DNA of 64,000 nt, from NCBI GenBank assembly GCA_024509875.1, contig JAMPIV010006382.1, forward strand, positions 275,011 to 339,010, given 5' to 3'. The position numbers were made by a program, and so were the translations under genes. The notes below the pieces were generated by a model. That model ran no database searches and was not told the DNA's origin. It saw only the letters and a program-made list of their open reading frames with translations. Shown here one piece after another: positions 34,878 through 47,600 of this stretch; positions within the stretch are counted from its first letter, which is position 1, and each line of letters begins with the position of its first letter. Source of the DNA: Oreohelix idahoensis. Lineage: Eukaryota > Mollusca > Gastropoda > Stylommatophora > Oreohelicidae.

Positions 34878-34990
34878 CTGTCACTTGAGTGGTTACCGTG
34901 ATGCAGGATTCCACAGTAGACCACATTCATACTCTGTCACATGAGTGTGGTTGCTGTGACGCAGGATTCCACGGTAGACCAGACACACTT
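34878..34990. repeat. 56-bp tandem duplication
   Basis: Two copies start with CTGTCACWTGAGTG at 34878 and 34934 and share GCAGGATTCCAC. Directly downstream (about 34998-35050) GGTGCATGTCCAAATATAAAAG matches the second half of the SINE-like block at 61980-62015. Confidence 0.65.
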
Positions 34991-35233
34991 TTCACACTGT
35001 CACATTAAGGTGCATGTCCAAATATAAAAGACCTTGCGGACTGGTATTTTTGTTTTATAATTTGTGCTGTGTCTGGTAGATTGTAGAAGAATGTGAATAA
35101 TAAAGAATATCATTGGTTGGTTTAACTAATTCATGTCTGAACACAGAAATACACAAAGAGGGAAACCCCATGCCTGTGAGCAGTAAATTATAAACAAAAA
35201 TAGGGAAATGGTAGGCACTCTTTAACCTACTAG

Positions 35234-35359
35234 GCATGTATGATTTCTGTAATGTTATCTATACCTCTGGATAGAAGGCAACTAGGGAGGTTTGGTCACG
35301 GGGCTGGCTCCTCCATCCTGAAGAAATTTAGAACCAAAAAATATCAACAACATGAACAG
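35234..35359 (+). CDS. putative host exon (unidentified protein)
   Basis: The acceptor CTCTTTAACCTACTAG gives a phase-0 frame that fits the exon ending at 11812. It reads ACMISVML, then RRQLGRFGHGAGSSILKKF and a basic end. The donor at 35360 (CAG/GTCCTG) is weak. A better one is AAG/GTATAC at 35408, also phase 0, which would extend the exon to 35407. Either way the frame joins the terminal exon at 35547. Confidence 0.45.
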
Positions 35360-35546
35360 GTCCTGCAAAAGAAATCTTTAATTACACATCTTACAATAAT
35401 TTTGAAGGTATACTGTAAGACCTTTCTGGTTTCTAAGAATTATGGTTTTTGCTGTTGTAGTCTCTGTGTATTACCTTCTTGTTAATTGAAGTAAAAGGTA
35501 AAGTGGGCAAAGTTAAATATTAATTATGAAATTTTTTTTCCAACAG

Positions 35547-35606
35547 AACGTCAACCGCACGCGTTCCACCGGTGAAGCCTTGGAAACAGTGCCTAGCCAT
35601 GAGTGA
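35547..35606 (+). CDS. putative terminal coding exon
   Basis: A strong acceptor (AATTTTTTTTCCAACAG) precedes 19 codons (NVNRTRSTGEALETVPSHE) and a TGA at 35604-35606, in phase 0. GC content is higher than around it. The sequence after the stop would be 3' UTR; I see no AATAAA in the next ~250 bp. Confidence 0.5.
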   Translation, partial: NVNRTRSTGEALETVPSHE

Positions 35607-35913
35607 TTGGCCACAGTTTTAAGGAGATTCTGATTGGTTTGGAAACCCACCCATCCTTCTAGACCTCCATCTTAACTTTAATGGAGAGCACAATAGACGC
35701 ACATCATTGATCATGGCAGACATAGCAACTTTTTGGGTCTTCATTTATAAATATGTGTAAATATATGCATGTGAGCCACAGCAATATGCAGCATTTCAAA
35801 AACAAAAAAAGTTGCTAGAGTTATGTAATGAAAAACAGGACAGCTAAATATCTCGGTAGAGCTCGGCATATAACTTGGTGAACATGTGATGCATCATAAC
35901 AAAATTGGTTATT

Positions 35914-36085
35914 GTTATTGTTAATCAGAATCGACCTCACTGCACTCCGGGCAAACCCATAGGTGCTCAGTCTCCCTCAGCAAATGTCAGAGAGTATGAA
36001 TGTTAATTGTACCTGTAGCACGCTGGTTGTACATACAACTGATGCATCCTCTCTCATGTCCATTTCTGCTAGTCCCACAAAATCG
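35914..36085 (-). pseudogene. LINE 3' end, RNase H-type family
   Basis: Matches the 3' end of the LINE at 12017-12190 block by block (ATCAGAATCGAC, CACTGCACTCC, GGTGCTCAGTCTCCCTCAGC). Truncated after about 170 bp. It may belong with the RT remnant at 37690-39180, separated by the mariner and a deletion. Confidence 0.75.
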
Positions 36086-36315
36086 GTAATGTATTGAACT
36101 GCTTTAAAGTATTCAGGTATTGCTACAGTGTTAAAAGATGTTCAGAATCACTAGCAATTTTGAAAACTAGGCATTTAAATAGTACTACTGTGGTGTTTCA
36201 CACCTCGAAATCCATGGACTTTCTTAGGAGTTTGCAAGCTTTGCCTTAGGGGGCCGTAATTTTGATATAATGCAATATCTGAGTATGCAGCTTTTAAGCA
36301 TCTTTATCAATGTTA

Positions 36316-37654
36316 CGAGGGGCGTTCAGAAAGTAATGCACCACATCGTTTTTCTCAGCTAATAATGAAGATAGAAGCATGAAATTTTGCACACTTCAAA
36401 TATGGCATGTGCCAATTGTGTGCACCAAATTGCACCGCAACCGGCCAAATAATACGGCTGCCCTAAACCGTTGAAATGGACCGTGTTAGCAACTTGCGTT
36501 ATACACAGCGAATTGTGATAGAATTTCTCGTTGCAGAGAAGGAAACTGTGTTGAATATTCACAAGCGACTATGTGATGTGTATGGAAGTTTTGCAGTCGA
36601 CAGGAGTACAGTCAGTCGCTGGGTTCAGAGAATCAAAGAATCAGGAAGTGGAGATACGGGGCTGCTTGATCAGCCGCACTGTGGACGTCCTGCCACAGCC
36701 ACCAACGCAGAAATGTTGAAATGCGCTGAGGGCATTATTCTTACTGATAGGCGAATCACTACTCAACAATTGGCCTTACAGCTGTCAGTCAGCATTGGAA
36801 GTGCAAATGCAGTTATAAAAACTCTCGGATTTTCTAAGGTTTGCGCAAGATAGGTTCCTCGAAGTCTCACAAATGACAACCGATTGCAAAGGAAAGCAAT
36901 TTCTTCTGAATTGTTGGAGCGTTTCAATGCTGATGGAGAGAACTCTTTCGCTAAGATCGTTACAGGTGACGAAACCTGGGCACATCATTTTGAACCTGAG
37001 ACAAAAAGACAGTCAATGGAGTGGCATCATCCGCAATCACCAAGAAGAAAGAAACTCAAGACAATTCTTTCAGCTGGAAAGGTCATGATCACTGTCTTTT
37101 GGGACATTGAAGGTGTGATTCTTGTGGACGTTATGCCAAGAGGAGAGACAATCAATTCGCAAGCTTACATTAAGACATTGAAAAAACTCAATCAACGTTT
37201 TCGCAGAGTTCGGCCGCACAAGAATCCAGCAGACCTGCTTCTCCTTCACGACAATGCGCGACCTCACACAAGTCTGGCAACACGGGAAGCAATCACCAAA
37301 TTGGGTTGGACTGTACTACCCCATCCACCCTATAGTCCCGATTTGGCACCCTCTGATTTTCATGTATTTGGTCCACTTAAAGATGCACTCCATGGGACAA
37401 GGTTTGAAGATGATGAAGGAGTGATTCATGCAGCGAAGAAATGGCTACATGATCAAGACAAAATCTGGTACGGGCTAGGAATACATGCACTTGTTTCGCG
37501 CTGGCATAAAGCTGTACAAGTTGATGGAGATTATGGTGAATAATACCTATGTTTACATGACATATCCATGTATATTGCATATAAATTTCATGCTTTTTAA
37601 ATAAACAGCTCCTGAGAAAAACGATGTGGTGCATTACTTTCTGAACGCCCCTCG
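36316..37654 (+). mobile_element. mariner transposon, complete ends
   Basis: 1339 bp, with perfect 43-bp inverted repeats (36316-36358 and 37612-37654) beginning CGAGGGGCGTTCAGAAAG, and TA on both sides (36314-36315, 37655-37656). The single transposase gene has one nonsense codon. Length and ends are typical of a full mariner. The perfect inverted repeats point to a fairly recent copy. Confidence 0.95.
36476..37543 (+). pseudogene. mariner transposase (DD34D), one nonsense codon
   Basis: About 355 codons in one frame. N-terminal helix-turn-helix region with DRSTVSRWVQRIKE; catalytic core with D in VTGDETW, D in LLLHDNARPHTS, and a third D 34 residues on in SPDLAPSDFHVF. The only lesion is TAG at 36851-36853, in place of the tryptophan usual in the WVPxxLT motif; a single G-to-A change accounts for it. 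The transposase would bind the 43-bp ends and move the element by cut and paste into TA. As it stands it is inactive, but it could be mobilised in trans. Confidence 0.93.
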
Positions 37655-37689
37655 TATGTGACTTCCATTCACTACTTTAGATAGTTTAT

Positions 37690-39180
37690 ATATTAATTGT
37701 GACATAATTTTGGAGATTGGGTTCACTGAAATACCACTTGAAGGGTCAGTATTCTCCCTTCTTTGTCGTTATCGTCCACTCTCATGTAGCTATATAGGCA
37801 CATGTCTCGGATGGTATTTGAGTCTGCAGTGACCAGTTCTTGGTCCAGAAACTATCAGTAGATCTTTCCATGACATGTTGTAGTATGCTTCTGTTATATC
37901 TGATGTTCTCTGTGCCATTTTTCTTTTAAGGGATTTTGTCTTACTGCTATTATCTCTTCATATAATGACCTGTCCTCAGTTTGAAATTTGCTTCCACCTC
38001 TTTTGGCAACTATATCTATCATCTCATTTCATGTTATCTTGTAGTGGTTTATTTGGACAGTTATGAGTCATAAGGAGTCATTTGAGGAACACTATGTGGC
38101 TTTATCATTATATCTGTTTTCTGCTGTGGTAATTGCAACTGTTTTTGGTACCTCTGCCTCAGCTTTGAAGTTGTTAAAAATGTTTCCAGTGACCACTGAA
38201 GCAATGGATTTCCTGTCCATTGTTTAGTTTTGTGTTTATGCTTCTCCATTTTTGTGTAGCTGTTGTTGTTGATCCATCTTTATATATGTGTCATTTCTGT
38301 GGTTGGGTATATCTTTTCAGTGCATTCTATATCTGCATCTGTTTAGCTGCCTTTCTTCATCACTAGTGGTATGTTGTGAATCAGGCTTTGAGAATCTTGT
38401 TCTCACCCAAGGTGTGAATGTACTGATTATTGTTATGGGCTCCGCCTGTATCTGTGCAAAGCCTGTTATGATGGGGGTGAGTTCTTTAGTTTTCTGTGCA
38501 AAGCAGCTTCTTTGAGGTCTACCGTAGTCTGTCATTCATTTGGTAGTTTGTGAGCTTTTCAATTTTTTTTCTCTATCACAGCACTCTGCAGTCAGTTGTT
38601 CATGGATTGCAGTTTTGTTATGTTCATTCCATTTATTGGGTTTGATTTCATTGTTGCTGTAAAGATTCTCTCAGCCTGGTTTTGTATTCTAGCTGTTCCT
38701 TCAAACATTTTGAAGCACTTGCCCAGGTTGAGATTCCATATTCCGGTGCACATCTGATATTTCCTTATACGACAGCGTCAGAATTTGATGGTCTATGCCC
38801 CAAGCAGTTCCTGCTAGTTTTTTTTTGTCAGGGTCAGTTGTCATCTTGTTTGTGCCGGCACACATCATTTTGATTTGTCCATGTTAGTCTGCTCTTGAAT
38901 TGCAAGGTTTGTAGGATTCCTATCTTGTGGTAGCTTATGTCCATTCAGTTTCAGAATGATGCTTTGCTCCTTGTTTGAGAGTGTGAAAATTATTTTTTGT
39001 TGATTTCTTCTCATTTATGTTTAGTAGCCATTCTTGTGTCCATTTATCTAATTTTTGTAAAGCTTCCTGCATCTGATGTTTTCTATTGTGATATGTTCTC
39101 CAACTGCCCATAATGCTAGGTTGTAAGGTTATAAAGAGATGTGGACCTTGGTATATTTCCAAGAACATTAAAAGCACTTA
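37690..39180 (-). pseudogene. LINE RT thumb/linker remnant (LAGTxWG type)
   Basis: Read on the minus strand from 39177: ALQKLDKWTQEWLLNINEKK, then KKLAGTAWG, then peptides like IQNQAERIFTATMKS and KIEKLTNYQMND across frame changes. These blocks follow the YADD motif in jockey/I-like LINEs. The upstream RT palm is absent and stops are frequent. It probably belongs to the same RNase H-type family as 12017-12889. Confidence 0.65.
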
Positions 39181-40967
39181 ACTGTCAGAAAATAAAAGTT
39201 GGTGTGGATCTTAGTTTCTTATTTACTTCATGACAATGTTTTCCTTTTTTTTTTTTTTTTTTTGATGAAGTGGAAAAATTCTAAACTCCGAGACTGCTCA
39301 TTGTAACTAAACCTTATGCTTTTTTATTTCTTGTGCCTATGAGAGTATTTGGACTTTTGCATTTGTTGCAGTACTTTGGAAAAAGCATTTGATTTTAAGT
39401 TATAAGTTTTAACATCTACTGCTTGGCAGTGTATTAACTAGTCTAGAACATAAACATTAATTTTTATAAAAATGTTAAAATTGTTTTGTTCATTTTACCT
39501 CCATTTTCTTTAGTTTGGTGCCTGGTTTTAAACAACCCAATTTTGTTAAGGTGCATCTCATGTAATTCATTGTCTGCACTGATAGAGCAAGTAAATATGC
39601 CCATGTATTAAATGTTGCCCCATCACATAAATGTTTATCTTCAAAACTGATGTGGACATATTTTGAATTGTCTTTACTGATTTTAAGAATTTGTGGGGAT
39701 ATATTTAAATTTTTCATACTCGGCTTAAGAATATATATGGATGAATTTGGGTTAGTCATAATCACTTTAAGAGTTTGTGCCATAATATTGTGTTGTTATA
39801 CTCATTTTCACATGTACATATTTGAGTAGCAAGTGCTCAATTTAAGAATGCGTGGGGGCAAATTTTGAGTTATTTCTACATGAATCTATATTTTACACAT
39901 GTTCAAAGAACTTCACATTCTAAGATTTAATATGAACTGAGCTCAAAAATACAGGTATTGGAATGTTAACAGATTCTTATATTTTAAATTTGACAGCAAA
40001 ATCCATGTGTCTGCCATTTATCATTATTCCTTGCTCAAAATTAATTTATTGTTCAGTATATCCTGTATTGTAAAATACTGGAATGCTGTATTGTAAATAG
40101 TGTAATCAATTTGTGCATGAAATTTGCTGTAAAATTGTATGTCTTGACTATATAAACAGTGAACGTTTATGTTAATCAGAGATTTTACTGTTAATAATTT
40201 TTGGCAAGCAGTTTAATCAAGCCAAAGATTTTTCTCCATTGAATGGAACCAGATATGTACAGAATACTTTTAAATAAATTTTTTTTTTATAAACTATGGC
40301 AGATTTTCTATCATTTTTATGCTCTACTTTTCCCTGAAGTTTTAGCCTTTGGAATAATGTTTTTAGCAGTTCAGTTACATTACTGTTTAAAATAAAATTC
40401 TAGCCTTTGGAAGATTTTACTGCATTTCACTTATACTATTAATATGTTGTGTTTTAATTTTAAAAGCAATTATATTGTTTTCTCAAATGTTTATAAGCAA
40501 GCAATAATTTGTTACCTACTTTCCAATTACATAGACAACTGCATGCAGCTCAATGATAGTCATTTGAAACTTCACCAAGTTCTCTTTTTTTTCTTCCCAA
40601 CAAGCTGTTATGTGGTTCCCACTTACTTTGTGTGTTGATAGCCATATGCCATTTTATGCTATAAATTCAGATTTTCAGTGCCATACAGTTTTAGGGATTT
40701 GTAGCGAATTTTGAATTATCCATTTTGATTAATATTCAAATGTAGTCTTACCACTGTCCATCTTGCATTTGTTGTTGATGTTGTCTAGGGCTACTGAGCT
40801 TGTTGCTTTTTTGCAGCCAATGTCAAATTGAAGAATTCTTGGTATTATCTACATTGTAGATCTAGACTTTTCCTGTGGCTTTTCTACCATTTTGAAATTC
40901 ACTGTGTTGGAGTCATTTGCTTCAGTTTCTTTCCTGGATGTTCTATCATGACTTGGCCAGCATTTAA
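39181..40967. other. AT-rich, no gene seen
   Basis: Long A/T-rich sequence with a 20-bp T run at 39243. Nothing coding or clearly repeated. A distant 3' UTR of the upstream gene cannot be excluded. Confidence 0.4.
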
Positions 40968-41199
40968 CTCTTAGTATACGAGCAGCCTCTTAGAGAGGCC
41001 GATGATCGATCCCCTTCAACAGCGAAAATGTATAGGTGAATGCATGTTTAAAACCACTGAACAATTTAGTTACATGCATGATATAGGGGTTTCATTTCTT
41101 CACATTTTGATATATAACACTTTATGTTATCTTTATAAATAAATTATTTAGTGCAGATCGATCATCGGCTTTTCTAAAAGGCCGCTCGTATACTAAGAG
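40968..41199. mobile_element. 232-bp TTAA MITE, copy 1
   Basis: Inverted ends of about 44 bp beginning CTCTTAGTATACGAGC, with TTAA at 40964-40967 and 41200-41203. The same element in the opposite orientation, and the same length, is at 51780-52011. The left arm has a few mismatches and a C/T-rich variant (CAGCCTCTTAGAGAGGCC). Confidence 0.92.
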
Positions 41200-41203
41200 T
41201 TAA

Positions 41204-41836
41204 AGGATCCTCACATCTGGGTTTAGCCTAGAAAGTGGAAGGGATATGTGACATACTATGCATTCCTCATCATCCATGAGGGCTTTCCAAACATTTAGGG
41301 CTGAAATACTGTGCTCTGGTTTGGGCTTTCCCAATCTTCATATCCTGTACAGAGATACTTCTCAGCTCTCCTTGTCTGACATCTAACCACTGTGAGATCC
41401 TCTTGCAAGCAGCCAACCAAGTAAAAGCAACAGTTAAGTCTAGGGCGCAATATGCAATATGCTTAATATGCAGTGCTGGGTTCTCAACAAGTTATCACAG
41501 GAAGAATTGTAATGTTGGACCACTGTGCTGCAGCTACTCAATCACTGAGCATTGGCTGGGCAACTTGACGGTTGCCTGTTTCCAGGATGAATTGCATGGA
41601 GGTGCTTCAGGGTTTTGGTTAGTAATCTAACCCTGGAATTCGTGCAAGAGCAATGTGATTTACTTTTACATCCTTCAACCTTCTGTTTAGATTAATAGCA
41701 GCACTTTGTTATGACAATAAATCATTTTTCAACCATACTGCAATTTAATGTTCATAAAATGTAATTTTAATACTACTAATGTTTAGACCTTGTAAGATTT
41801 AAAGACCTCATGCTTAGGGAATGTACATAACTGCGA

Positions 41837-41878
<42 letters not shown>

Positions 41879-42443
41879 TGCACACACTCATACACACACA
41901 GGTTGTTTCAAAATTATAGATACATATTTTGAACGCATATAACTCACACATAACTTAATATACAGTGTTGCTATTTTGCTAGATTAGAGCTGAATAATGC
42001 TAGCGCGCGCACACACACACACACAACACACACGCGCATGAATGATTTTCATTTCAGCAAGATCATCAGTTCTTTGACAATAATGAATGAATCAAGAGCT
42101 CCATTAATGCTGTTTTGATTTATGTGATTTGCCTCAGGGATTCATAACAAAGCACTCATATGCATATCTGCACTAACCAAAATCAATGAGAAATGTCTTT
42201 CATTGCAATGAAAACAAATGTCATGTATTTATTAGTCATGTAATCTAAATGGTCATGTTTAGTCAGATAAATTGTACTTAGATTTAACTTTATTATGCCT
42301 GAAGTTAATATTTCACTTGTAAATGTACAGTTACATTTTGATTATCATTTGGAAGGGTTTGTTTACATGTATTTTTTTTCTGTCTGAAATAGATTTCATC
42401 GATTACACAATAATTTTTGAAATTCAGATTTTTTTACAGCACC
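41204..42443. other. no gene; microsatellites
   Basis: Contains (TA)n at 41840-41872 and a GC/CA-rich simple repeat at 42002-42036. The rest is AT-rich without recognisable features. Confidence 0.5.
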
Positions 42444-42455
42444 AATCAGTTAATT

Positions 42456-42599
42456 TCTGTTTTTGTTCCACAAAGACGCCACCAGGCGTGGTGGAAACAG
42501 CGATAGATTGATCAATTTGTTGTTGCCCTAAGACGCCACTAGGCGTACTGGCCACATACTGCTTTGCCGGTTGATGGCTAAGGATGGAAGAAGAAGAAG
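42456..42599 (+). mobile_element. 144-bp LINE tail with TSD
   Basis: Contains GACGCCACCAGGCGTGGTGG and GACGCCACTAGGCG, then GGTTGATGGCTAAGGAT and (GAA)n, matching the 3' end of the LINE at 43389-45682. AATCAGTTAATT occurs on both sides (42444-42455, 42600-42611), so this is a separate, extremely truncated insertion. Confidence 0.85.
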
Positions 42600-43388
42600 A
42601 ATCAGTTAATTGTTACTGATATAATTACATTATCGTTTCTTTTTACCATTTTCCCTTGTGTAGACCTCATAAAATTTGGTGGTGATGAAAAGTAAACTTG
42701 TTAATTATTCATATATTTGGAATATCTAATTTTCATCTCTTGTTTTTCTTCTGTTCAACAAAGCTAAATTCGTTTACAAAATCCTGTCATAGAATGCCCC
42801 AACAAACTGTGGCCAATTTTCAAACACAATGAAAGACGCAGTCAACGCTTTAACAAATTACAAGTGTCCAAGCCTAGGCTTATTCAAGAAAAGCTTAGCT
42901 TACTCTGCTGCTCATGTTTAGACCTATCTTCCACATGATCTAAAAAACAACCTCAGTCCTTATTCATACAATTGTAGACTTTTTGAATACTTTGAGTTCT
43001 GATTACGTGAACCCACTAATCGGATTATTTTTCAAAATAAATATATAATATCGAATGCAGGTTCTAATGATGGTGCTTGTACTTTTCACCATATTTTATT
43101 TCATGGTCATGATTAATTTGCACTTTTCAACATATATTATTTCATGGTAATAATTAGATACTGAGTATGCTATTATTTTACCTTTACAACGTTGAATTTC
43201 TTTAAATTGATATGTAAAATGCATGTGAGAATAAATGAATTCAGTATAAAAGACGAGAGAAAGGAAGGGCAGAATGTCAGATGGACCTGCGTTTGTTTAT
43301 TCGTTATTTGTTCCTCCAGTGTGATTCCAGGTATGATTGACGAGGGTAACTACATAAATTTACAATATTAGTAAAGTATGGCACAAAA

Positions 43389-45682
43389 CCTTCACATCTT
43401 GTAATGATGTGAAGGTAAGAAGAGGTGCAGATGTGGGAAGTGACCACCATTTAGTCGTAGCAAAACTGAAGGTGAAAATCAGAACTGCTGGACCAACTGT
43501 AACTTACACAGAAAAGGTTTGACATCAGCAAATTGAAGGACCCCCCTTACCAGAAAAGCTTTTGCAGCTGACATAAAGAAACGATATCAAATTGCCAAAA
43601 GTCTTGAAAAGACATCGACTGATGATATAGACCAGAAATCCAACACCATTTCAACAATATATAAGGAAAGCAGCAAATCATGCTTGGGATTCCAGGAAAG
43701 GAAGAAGCAAGACTGGATAACACCAGAAACATTAAACACTATAGCGATGAGAAAGGAAAAGAAAAGAAAGAAAACACAAGCGAAGTCCCCCATGTTAAAG
43801 CAACTATATAGCGAACAGCACAGTCAGCTGGACAAGGAAGTTAAACGCCAAACCCGAGCCAACAAAAGGAATTTCCTAGACTATCTTGCAAGACAGGCAG
43901 AAAAGGGAGCACTGAGAAAAGAACAAATCACAGTATACAAAATAACTAAAACCATCAGCGGAAAACGAGGTGCAAACAGTATTACATTAGTAAGAGATAA
44001 GCAAGGAAATCTCATCACTACAGCAAAGGGACAGGAAACAAGATGGGCAGCGCATTTCAGAGAAACTCTGAACAAGGAACCACCAGAGACACAGTTGAAT
44101 GTTCCTGGGGCTGAAAACGATCTGGATGTTAATACAGACATTCCATGGAAGGAAGAAATCATCATAGCAATCAAAAGGTTAAAGAATGGAAAAGCTCCTG
44201 GCCACAATAGCTTAAATGCAGAGCTATTTAAGACAGACCCTAAGCTAGCAGCAGAACTACTAGAACCACTATTTGCACAAGTCTGGAAAACAGGGACAAC
44301 ACCAACGGAGTGAAACAAAGGAATAATTGTCAAATTGCCCAAGAAGGGAGACCTTGCAGACTGCAATAATTGGAGAGGAATCACTCTTCTCTCAGTTCCC
44401 AGCAAAATATTAGGCAGGATAATTATACAGAGAATTTCAAAAGTAGTAGATCACAAACTGAGGAAAGAACAAGCAGGATTTAGAAAGAACAGAAGATGTG
44501 CATATCATATATGAGTATTTACCCTCAGGAACATTATAGAGCAGTGCTCAGAATGGCAGAGACAGCTGTACATTAATTTCGTTGATTTTGAAAAGGCTTT
44601 TGACAGTATACATGGGACAGTCTATGGAAAATACTGAGGGCTTATGGAATTCCAAGCTGCATAGTGTCAATCATAAAAAGCCTCTATGCCAACTTTACGT
44701 GTAGCGTTGGGCAGAGCAACCTAACCTTTGAGGTGAAGACAGGAGTATGACAGGGATGCCCCTTATCAACCACTCTATTTTTAACAGTCATAGACTGGGT
44801 GATGCAACAGACAACAGATGGCAGTCCAAGAGGAATAAGATGGACTATGTTTTCTACATTGGAAGATCTGGAATATGCAGATGACACTGCACTACTAGCA
44901 CATTCACATCAGCACATCCAGGAAAAACAGATAGACTTAATAAGTATAGTCTGCAGGTGGGCCTAAACATCAATCTAAAGAAGACAGAGGTCATGACACT
45001 CAATGTGAGCAACCCAAAGCCCATAACAGTAAGGAATCAACAACTGGAACAGACAGACACCTTCACATACCTAGGATCCATAGTAACACCAGATGGCGGA
45101 GCAAGCAAAGACATCAACAACAGAATGAACAAAGCAAGAACATCCTTTTTTAGTTTAAACAACACCTGGAAGTCCTCTCAGTACAGCACAAGCACAAAAT
45201 TAAGATTATATCAGAGCGGTGTGCTTCTCTGGCACGGAATGCTGGAGAGTTACAGAGAAGGAAATGTCGAAATTGTCCTCTTTTCACATAACCTGCCTAA
45301 AAAAAATTCTCCAAATCTTTTGGCCGAATACCACCACTAACCAAGATCTGCTTACTTGGAGCAAGCAAGAGGACATGCACACCATCATAGCTGGCAGACG
45401 CTGGAGTTGGGTTGGCCATGTCCTCAGAAGAGACCCTGATGCCATCACAAGAACAGTTATGCTATGGACTCCTGAAGGAAAACAAAAGAGAGGCCAACCA
45501 AAAACAACTTGGCAGAGGAATGTGGAGGCTGAGATGCAAAAAATGAACTAGAGTTGGGGCACTGTACGAAGAATGGCCACCGACTGAGCAAAGTGGAATC
45601 AATTTGTTGTTGCCCTACAAGACGCCACCAGGTGTGATGGCCACTGACTGCTTTGGCGGTTGGCGGCTAAGGATTAAAGAAG
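43389..45682 (+). mobile_element. RTE-like LINE, 5'-truncated, with TSD
   Basis: 2294 bp between direct repeats ATGGCACAAAA (43378-43388, 45683-45693). It begins in the endonuclease C-terminus (GSDHHLVVAKLK near 43435) and runs through RT to the basic C-terminus. Several frameshifts and stops. Its tail recurs at 42456-42599 and, reversed, at 63010-63130. Confidence 0.88.
43684..45551 (+). pseudogene. LINE endonuclease/RT polyprotein, frameshifted
   Basis: The readable stretch 43684-44313 covers the linker and first RT blocks (LKNGKAPGHNSLNAELFK). Other frames then give NWRGITLLSVPSKI, INFVDFEKAFDS, a GCPLST palm block, and YADDTALLAHS near 44875-44895. At 44957-45340 the frame reads GLNINLKKTEVM and FTYLGSIVTPDGG, and 45219-45551 gives RRWSWVGHVLRRDPDAITR and a GQPKTTWQR tail. 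The order is right for an RTE-like LINE; at least four frame breaks. Confidence 0.85.
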
Positions 45683-46039
45683 ATGGCACAAAAATAGAGA
45701 CAGTGTTGTATCGATCAGAAAATATTAACAGTGCTTACCTTAAAGTTGTGAGTCATGACCAAGTTACAAGATGTATAAAAATAACATAACACAAATAACA
45801 AAGAAATAAATTTTCTGAAACATTGTTCGTTTAATTGTTGTGTTATATTTCACAACTGTGTATGTGATGCAATGACCAGGTAAAATCTTTATGATTGTGA
45901 GACAGTGATTGTGTCAGCACAGGGTGCATAAAGCAAAGATGGATTCTCTCAGTCCAGTAAAATGAAGAACAGAATTATTTATATAGTTTTTTTTTAAATT
46001 GTATAATGTTGCTGGTCCTTCCAATTAATTGTCATCTTT

Positions 46040-46195
46040 CGCAGTCTTGTGTAGGCGACCGCATCGTGTAAAACAGATTGCTACAGCAACCACTATTGTA
46101 AGAGCATGAAATTTCTTGATGCAGGCTTCCTACAAGGGGACAAGCTGTACTGGTGGCTCCATACAGAGCAATAGGGAACATGATGATGATGATGA
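46040..46195 (+). repeat. dispersed repeat with (GAT)n tail
   Basis: Relative of 11118-11290, starting GACCGCATCGTGTAAAACAG and ending in ATGATGATGATGATGATG. Probably the 3' end of a LINE or a SINE; no coding part. Confidence 0.55.
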
Positions 46196-46280
46196 TGTCT
46201 GTATACAGTTGAGCCTGTACCTTGCATCCCCACTTTGATTTATGATTTCAAGAACCACACAGTGAGCCTGCAATATATTA

Positions 46281-46907
46281 CTTACTTACTTACTTAGTCG
46301 TTCCTCTTCTACCGTGAGGTGTAGAGGTTTGGAAGAGAAACCGCCAAATTATCCTGTCGGCTGTCTTCCTCCTGGCCTGGTTCCATTCTAGTCCTTGGTC
46401 CTTCAAAGATTATCTAATGTTGTCCTCCCAGCGAACTCTGGGTTGTCCTGGAGGTCTGGATCCCTGGCTCTTAGTTTCCCATGCTTGTCGTGGAAGCTGA
46501 TCTTCTCCCATTCTGCAGACATGGCCAAACCATCTTAGTTGGGACTGTTCTTCTTGGGTCTGCAGGGGCTGGGTTTTTAGGCCTTGACGTATTGTCTGGT
46601 TGCGGACCATGTCTCTTCTTGTTACTTCAACCACCTTCGTCAGATACCATTTCTGAGATTTGGATCTGGCTTTTGTGGGTTGTAGTCAGTGCTCATGACT
46701 CGCATCCATACGTCAAGATTGGGACATAGGTGGAGCAATATACAGCCATCTTCGTCTTCTTACCAACCTCTATCTTCCTGTGAAATCCTCGATTTATGGC
46801 CTGAAAAAGTCTTCCAGCTGCTGCTCTTCGGGTAGCCAACTTTTCTTTGATGCCTCCCTTCCGGTCAATGACAGCTCCGAGGTATTTAAAGTGGTCAACC
46901 TGCTCCA
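46281..46907 (-). mobile_element. LINE family with (TAAG)n tail, copy 1, with TSD
   Basis: 627-bp minus-strand 3' fragment. The direct repeat GAGCCTGCAATATATTA (46264-46280) recurs as GAGCCTGCAATAAATTA (46908-46924). The tail is (TAAG)n on the sense strand. Encoded pieces include FKYLGAVIDRKGG, TYGCES, and RWFGHVCRMGEDQLP with GQPRVRWEDNIR. Other copies: 54079-55261, 55825-55984, 60063-60619. Confidence 0.88.
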
Positions 46908-47266
46908 GAGCCTGCAATAAATTACGTGTACAGAAAATGTACGTCATTTCCCATTTCACTTCTTATGGAGCATGAAACTACCACTACAGCTGATCACCTT
47001 GCAGAAAGTCTGCATGAAAGCTTGTATGTGCTCTTGTAGTGATGGTTTCTGTGGCATTTTGTTTTACGTGGTGAAGTTGCCAGCCTCGTGAAGGTACAGG
47101 AAATGTGAGGTTGTATAAATTGAGACGATGTGTAATGTCTTGTTTAAGAAGTAAGCAGCATAAAGCTTGACCTTATTATGACATGCCAAAAATACATAGC
47201 ATTAAATTTTTGTGATATAACCTATCTCTTTCATGTGCCATTAGTAGTCAGAGTTAACTATTGGAC

Positions 47267-47381
<115 letters not shown>

Positions 47382-47469
47382 TACTGTGAACATCTGGCCT
47401 TGTGTGACCTGTGACCCTTCTGTTCTGTTTGTAAGGTGGGTTTTAAAAAGAAAAGAAAAAAAGGAAGGT

Positions 47470-47600
47470 AATTCATCTTACTAGGACGAAAGACAAAGAA
47501 AAATGCCTAGTTGTGGCCAAAAGGCGTTCATCAGGGAAAGGAAAAATGCAAGAGCTAAGTGAGAAATGTGAGAAAGTAAATAAACGATGAATATTGCTTG
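47470..47600 (-). repeat. Penelope-terminal-like repeat fragment
   Basis: The minus strand reads TTTCCCTGATGAACGCC, TTTTGGCC, then GTCCTAGTAAG. The same run begins the minisatellite at 52620. CTGATGA followed by a short hairpin resembles the hammerhead-like core in terminal repeats of Penelope elements. Confidence 0.4.
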
